This document shows, in pieces, positions 61,957 through 64,000 of a stretch of 64,000 bases of DNA (position 1 is its first letter; each line of letters begins with the position of its first letter). Both the position numbers and the translations under genes were made by a program. The stretch spans positions 930,001 to 994,000 of the forward strand of contig CAXXDU010000002.1 of the NCBI GenBank assembly GCA_963667535.2, in the 5' to 3' direction. Below the pieces are notes generated by a model. The model ran no database searches and had not been told where the DNA came from. It saw only the letters and a list, made by a program, of their open reading frames with translations. The stretch comes from UBA5614 sp963667535 (lineage in GTDB: Bacteria > Cloacimonadota > Cloacimonadia > Cloacimonadales > Cloacimonadaceae).

Positions 61957-62862
61957 ATGAATAATCATTGTATCTTTACGTCTTTGCGTCTTTGCGTTAA
62001 AAAAGAGACTATATCCCTGCTGATTCTTGTTTTAGCAGCGAGTCTCATATACACTCAGAACGCATTTCTCATCAAAGACAAAAGACTCAACGAAATCTCA
62101 GGTATAGTTGCCAGCCGGGTCAATCCGGATATGTATTATGTTCATAATGACTCCGGCGGAAAGAACGAAGTTTACGTTATCGATTCCCGGGGTAAAACGA
62201 TTACGACTATCATATTACCCGGTTTGACCAACAGGGATTGGGAAGATATAGCCATTGGTCCCGGTCCTGACAAGAATCAGAGCTATGTTTATATAGGTGA
62301 AATTGGCGATAATAAAGCAAAACATATTAACGTAAGTCTCTATCGATTTCCTGAGCCACTTCTCAAGAGCAATGGCAATAAAAAAATTAAACCTGTCACC
62401 ATTCCTATGGATAGTTTAGGCATATTTAACTTTGTCATATTGGATGGCGCAAAAGACCTTGAAACCCTCTTCATTGATTCTGCCAATGGTGACGTCTATC
62501 TTGTCTCCAAGCGCGAAGAAAAGGTTGGGCTTTACCAAATACAAGCTCCTCTGATTGATACCGGAATCAACAAAGCCGGGCGTATCCAAAGCTTCGATTT
62601 CCCTCTTGCTGTTGCAGGTGATATTTCTGCTCAAAGGGATAAAATTATCATTAAAACCTATTCAGATATTTATTGCTGGAGCGTTTTACCCAATCAGTCC
62701 ATCCCTGAAGCTCTTGCCCAAAAACCAACAATTCTTCCCTATACTGTTGAACCGCAGGGAGAAGCTGCTTGCTGGTCTGCAGATGGAAAAGAGTATCTTA
62801 CTATTAGCGAGAAGGTTGAGAAAGCCCAACTCTATTTAAATATCTATCCCTTTTTGCCCTAA
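61957..62862 (+). CDS. Exported beta-propeller-like protein
   Basis: 301 aa from the chosen ATG, which follows AGAGGAAAGAGG. A hydrophobic segment (about 20-35) acts as signal peptide. The rest has strand-rich blocks: EISGIVASRVNPDMYYVHND, LTNRDWEDIAIGPGP, YIGEIGDN, DAKDLETLF-like acids and QGEAACW. These resemble secreted propeller proteins of unknown role found in many FCB genomes. The first 15 codons overlap a TCTTTGCG tandem repeat, so translation may really begin at a TTG just after it. No enzyme motif seen. Confidence 0.65.
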   Translation: MNNHCIFTSLRLCVKKETISLLILVLAASLIYTQNAFLIKDKRLNEISGIVASRVNPDMYYVHNDSGGKNEVYVIDSRGKTITTIILPGLTNRDWEDIAIGPGPDKNQSYVYIGEIGDNKAKHINVSLYRFPEPLLKSNGNKKIKPVTIPMDSLGIFNFVILDGAKDLETLFIDSANGDVYLVSKREEKVGLYQIQAPLIDTGINKAGRIQSFDFPLAVAGDISAQRDKIIIKTYSDIYCWSVLPNQSIPEALAQKPTILPYTVEPQGEAACWSADGKEYLTISEKVEKAQLYLNIYPFLP

Positions 62863-62903
62863 TCTTCCTCTTACATCATTTAACTGATCTAACAGAGATT
62901 GAT

Positions 62904-62958
62904 GGGAGATGCTAGGGTCATCTAAGGGTCGCACCCTTAGATGACCCTAGCATCTCTC
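62904..62958. repeat. Hairpin repeat element, copy 2
   Basis: A 22-bp perfect inverted repeat (62907-62928 and 62934-62955; arm starts AGATGCTAGGGTCATC) with a 5-base loop TCGCA, extendable to 25 bp. It shares the GAGATG...GGGTCAT.TA.GGGTC layout with the element at 50560-50606. It follows a coding region but has no clear T-run. Confidence 0.8.
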
Positions 62959-63078
62959 TTTAATCTCCATAGTATTGTTCAAGGAATAAGAGAAGAACGT
63001 TAGAGAGAATAAGAACGACTATCTGGTCACGTGAGGCACGTAACCCACGGCTCAGTAATAACGGAAGCACGTCAGGCA

Positions 63079-63120
63079 GTCCATAGCGTCCATAGAGCCC
63101 ATGCTGTCCATAGAGTCCAT
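63079..63120. repeat. Tandem 9-mer array
   Basis: Five imperfect copies of the 9-mer GTCCATAGA, spanning about 42 bases. Function unknown. Confidence 0.7.
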
Positions 63121-63167
63121 TTAAACTGGGTAAGAGAGCAGAAACGGCAAAGACGCAAAATATATCT

Positions 63168-63197
63168 TGACACCCAAGCAACTAATTGATTATATTA
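63168..63197 (+). promoter_or_regulatory. Promoter of the CheB-like gene
   Basis: TTGACA (63168-63173), an 18-base spacer and TATATT (63192-63197). The leader to the ATG is about 60 nt. Confidence 0.6.
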
Positions 63198-63263
63198 TAT
63201 AGAAGAAAAATACTATTCATCCTGTCTGAGCAAGATACCTCCTATCAGAGAAAAGGTGTTAAA

Positions 63264-64000
63264 ATGGCTATTAAAAAAACTAAATCTGTATTAAAACCTA
63301 CCGTTACCGGTTTACCTCCGGTCAAGACAAATCATTCCAAAATACTGTTAAATTTTCCCATAATCGGGATAGGCGCTTCCGCAGGTGGCTTAGCAGCGTA
63401 TGAGGCTTTCTTTTCTGCCATGCCTTCCACCACGGAATGCGGGATGGCAGTAGTAATAGTCCAGCATCTGTCACCAGACCACAAGAGTATCTTGAGTGAA
63501 CTAATTAAAAGATATACCAAGATGGCAGTGCATGAGGTTATCAATGGTATAACTGTTCAACGCAACAGCGCTTATATAATACCTCCTAATAAAGACATGG
63601 CTTTTAAGGATGGCAGGCTGTATTTGCTGGAACCTGCTAACGAACGTGGGCACAGGCTACCAATAGATTTCTTTTTCCAATCTCTGGCAGAAGACCAACT
63701 GGAACGGGCAATCTGCATCGTGCTTTCCGGTACCGGGAGTGACGGCACTTTGGGAGCCAGAGCAATCAAAGGTAGTGCAGGCTTGGTCATAGCCCAAAAG
63801 CCTGAAACCACAGAATATGATGGAATGCCGCAAAGCATTATCTCGAGCGGACTGGCTGATTACATTCTTGCACCGGAAGAAATGCCGGCTATGCTGATTA
63901 CATACACTTCTCATTCCACTAATCTGAAGCCATTGGAAGAATTGCATCAAAACAGATTTACTGATTATCTCAGTAAGATTTTTGAGATCATCCATACTCG
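63264..64000 (+). CDS. CheB-type methylesterase domain protein, 3' end outside the window
   Basis: At least 245 aa; the frame is still open at the window end. After a basic N-terminus (about 1-28) comes a CheB_methylest domain (about 30-215): catalytic Ser in IGIGASAGGL, His in VIVQHLSPDH, and Asp in LSGTGSDGTLG. There is no receiver domain before it. This arrangement is typical of large CheB-CheR-PAS-kinase hybrids, but the rest is not visible. CheB removes methyl groups from chemoreceptor glutamates; in the hybrids the role is often signalling other than chemotaxis. Confidence 0.88.
   Translation, partial: MAIKKTKSVLKPTVTGLPPVKTNHSKILLNFPIIGIGASAGGLAAYEAFFSAMPSTTECGMAVVIVQHLSPDHKSILSELIKRYTKMAVHEVINGITVQRNSAYIIPPNKDMAFKDGRLYLLEPANERGHRLPIDFFFQSLAEDQLERAICIVLSGTGSDGTLGARAIKGSAGLVIAQKPETTEYDGMPQSIISSGLADYILAPEEMPAMLITYTSHSTNLKPLEELHQNRFTDYLSKIFEIIHT

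Larger units (their letters stand above)
62863..63263. other. Intergenic region with hairpin element and tandem 9-mers
   Basis: Holds the second hairpin repeat (62904-62958), a 9-mer tandem array (63079-63120), a CAAAGACGCAAAA word (about 63149) and the promoter region of the CheB-like gene. A minus-strand ORF (62960-63181) reads through the tandem repeat and is not called. Confidence 0.6.

Noticed and set aside
62960..63181. 73-codon minus-strand ORF
   Set aside because: It runs through the 9-mer tandem array (LYG-type repeats), has no ribosome site and no family features.

Overview
The window reads as an ordinary chromosomal segment of an AT-rich, Gram-negative, anaerobic-type bacterium of the FCB group; Candidatus Cloacimonadota is my best guess. 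The reasons are secreted proteins ending in a type IX-like sorting domain (YPNPF...G.Y.I+), PEGA and BACON repeat proteins, Omp85-like barrels, and an oxoacid CoA-transferase. This is inference: there is no rRNA gene here to fix the taxonomy. I see no tRNA, rRNA, CRISPR array, prophage or transposase.

Layout. 1-2038: a pyridoxal kinase cut by the window edge, a HAD phosphatase and a small DMT-like membrane protein. 2100-19310: two giant paralogous secreted proteins on the minus strand (3423 and 2143 aa). They share one architecture (signal peptide, N-terminal domain, two Fn3-like domains, 33 or 18 PEGA repeats, four BACON domains, sorting domain) and a matching promoter with a long leader. 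20043-24968: tsaE, then a CsoR-headed cassette with a palindromic operator, a Cys/Met-rich exported protein, an outer-membrane barrel, an FMN_bind-like protein and a MacB/LolD-type ABC transporter. 24982-29617: a minus-strand run (DUF1003 protein, alpha/beta hydrolase, macrodomain, exonuclease III, secreted cyclophilin) interrupted by two four-helix-bundle gene cassettes, each bounded by 26-27 bp inverted repeats. 30046-33122: a divergent secreted serpin-like protein, an orphan solute-binding lipoprotein, an orphan nucleotidyltransferase, and an MntA/HepT pair with a frameshifted HepT.

33325-44662: a plus-strand housekeeping run (lepB, hemW, cca, an exported protein, an MCE/MlaD protein, a 1018-aa peptidase-propeller-barrel protein, pepA, CoA-transferase A/B). 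44732-50222: a two-component system (REC, HAMP-PAS kinase, REC-TPR) in one operon with split TrkA and TrkH potassium uptake. 50801-52325: a cobalamin riboswitch driving a secreted YncE/BtuG-like beta-propeller, the clearest functional surprise in the window. 52483-56537: a PilX-like exported protein and the glycolytic pair fba-gap. 56755-64000: a soluble PAS/GAF kinase, an FGE-like lipoprotein, an XRE-S24 repressor, endonuclease III, a secreted propeller-like protein and the start of a CheB-type protein.

Shared themes. Four proteins carry the C-terminal sorting domain, so a dedicated outer-membrane secretion route is implied although its machinery is not in the window. A TTGAC -35-like box, usually preceded by C, recurs before at least a dozen genes. 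Intergenic stretches hold a small family of long perfect hairpins (50560-50606, 62904-62958) and short tandem repeats.
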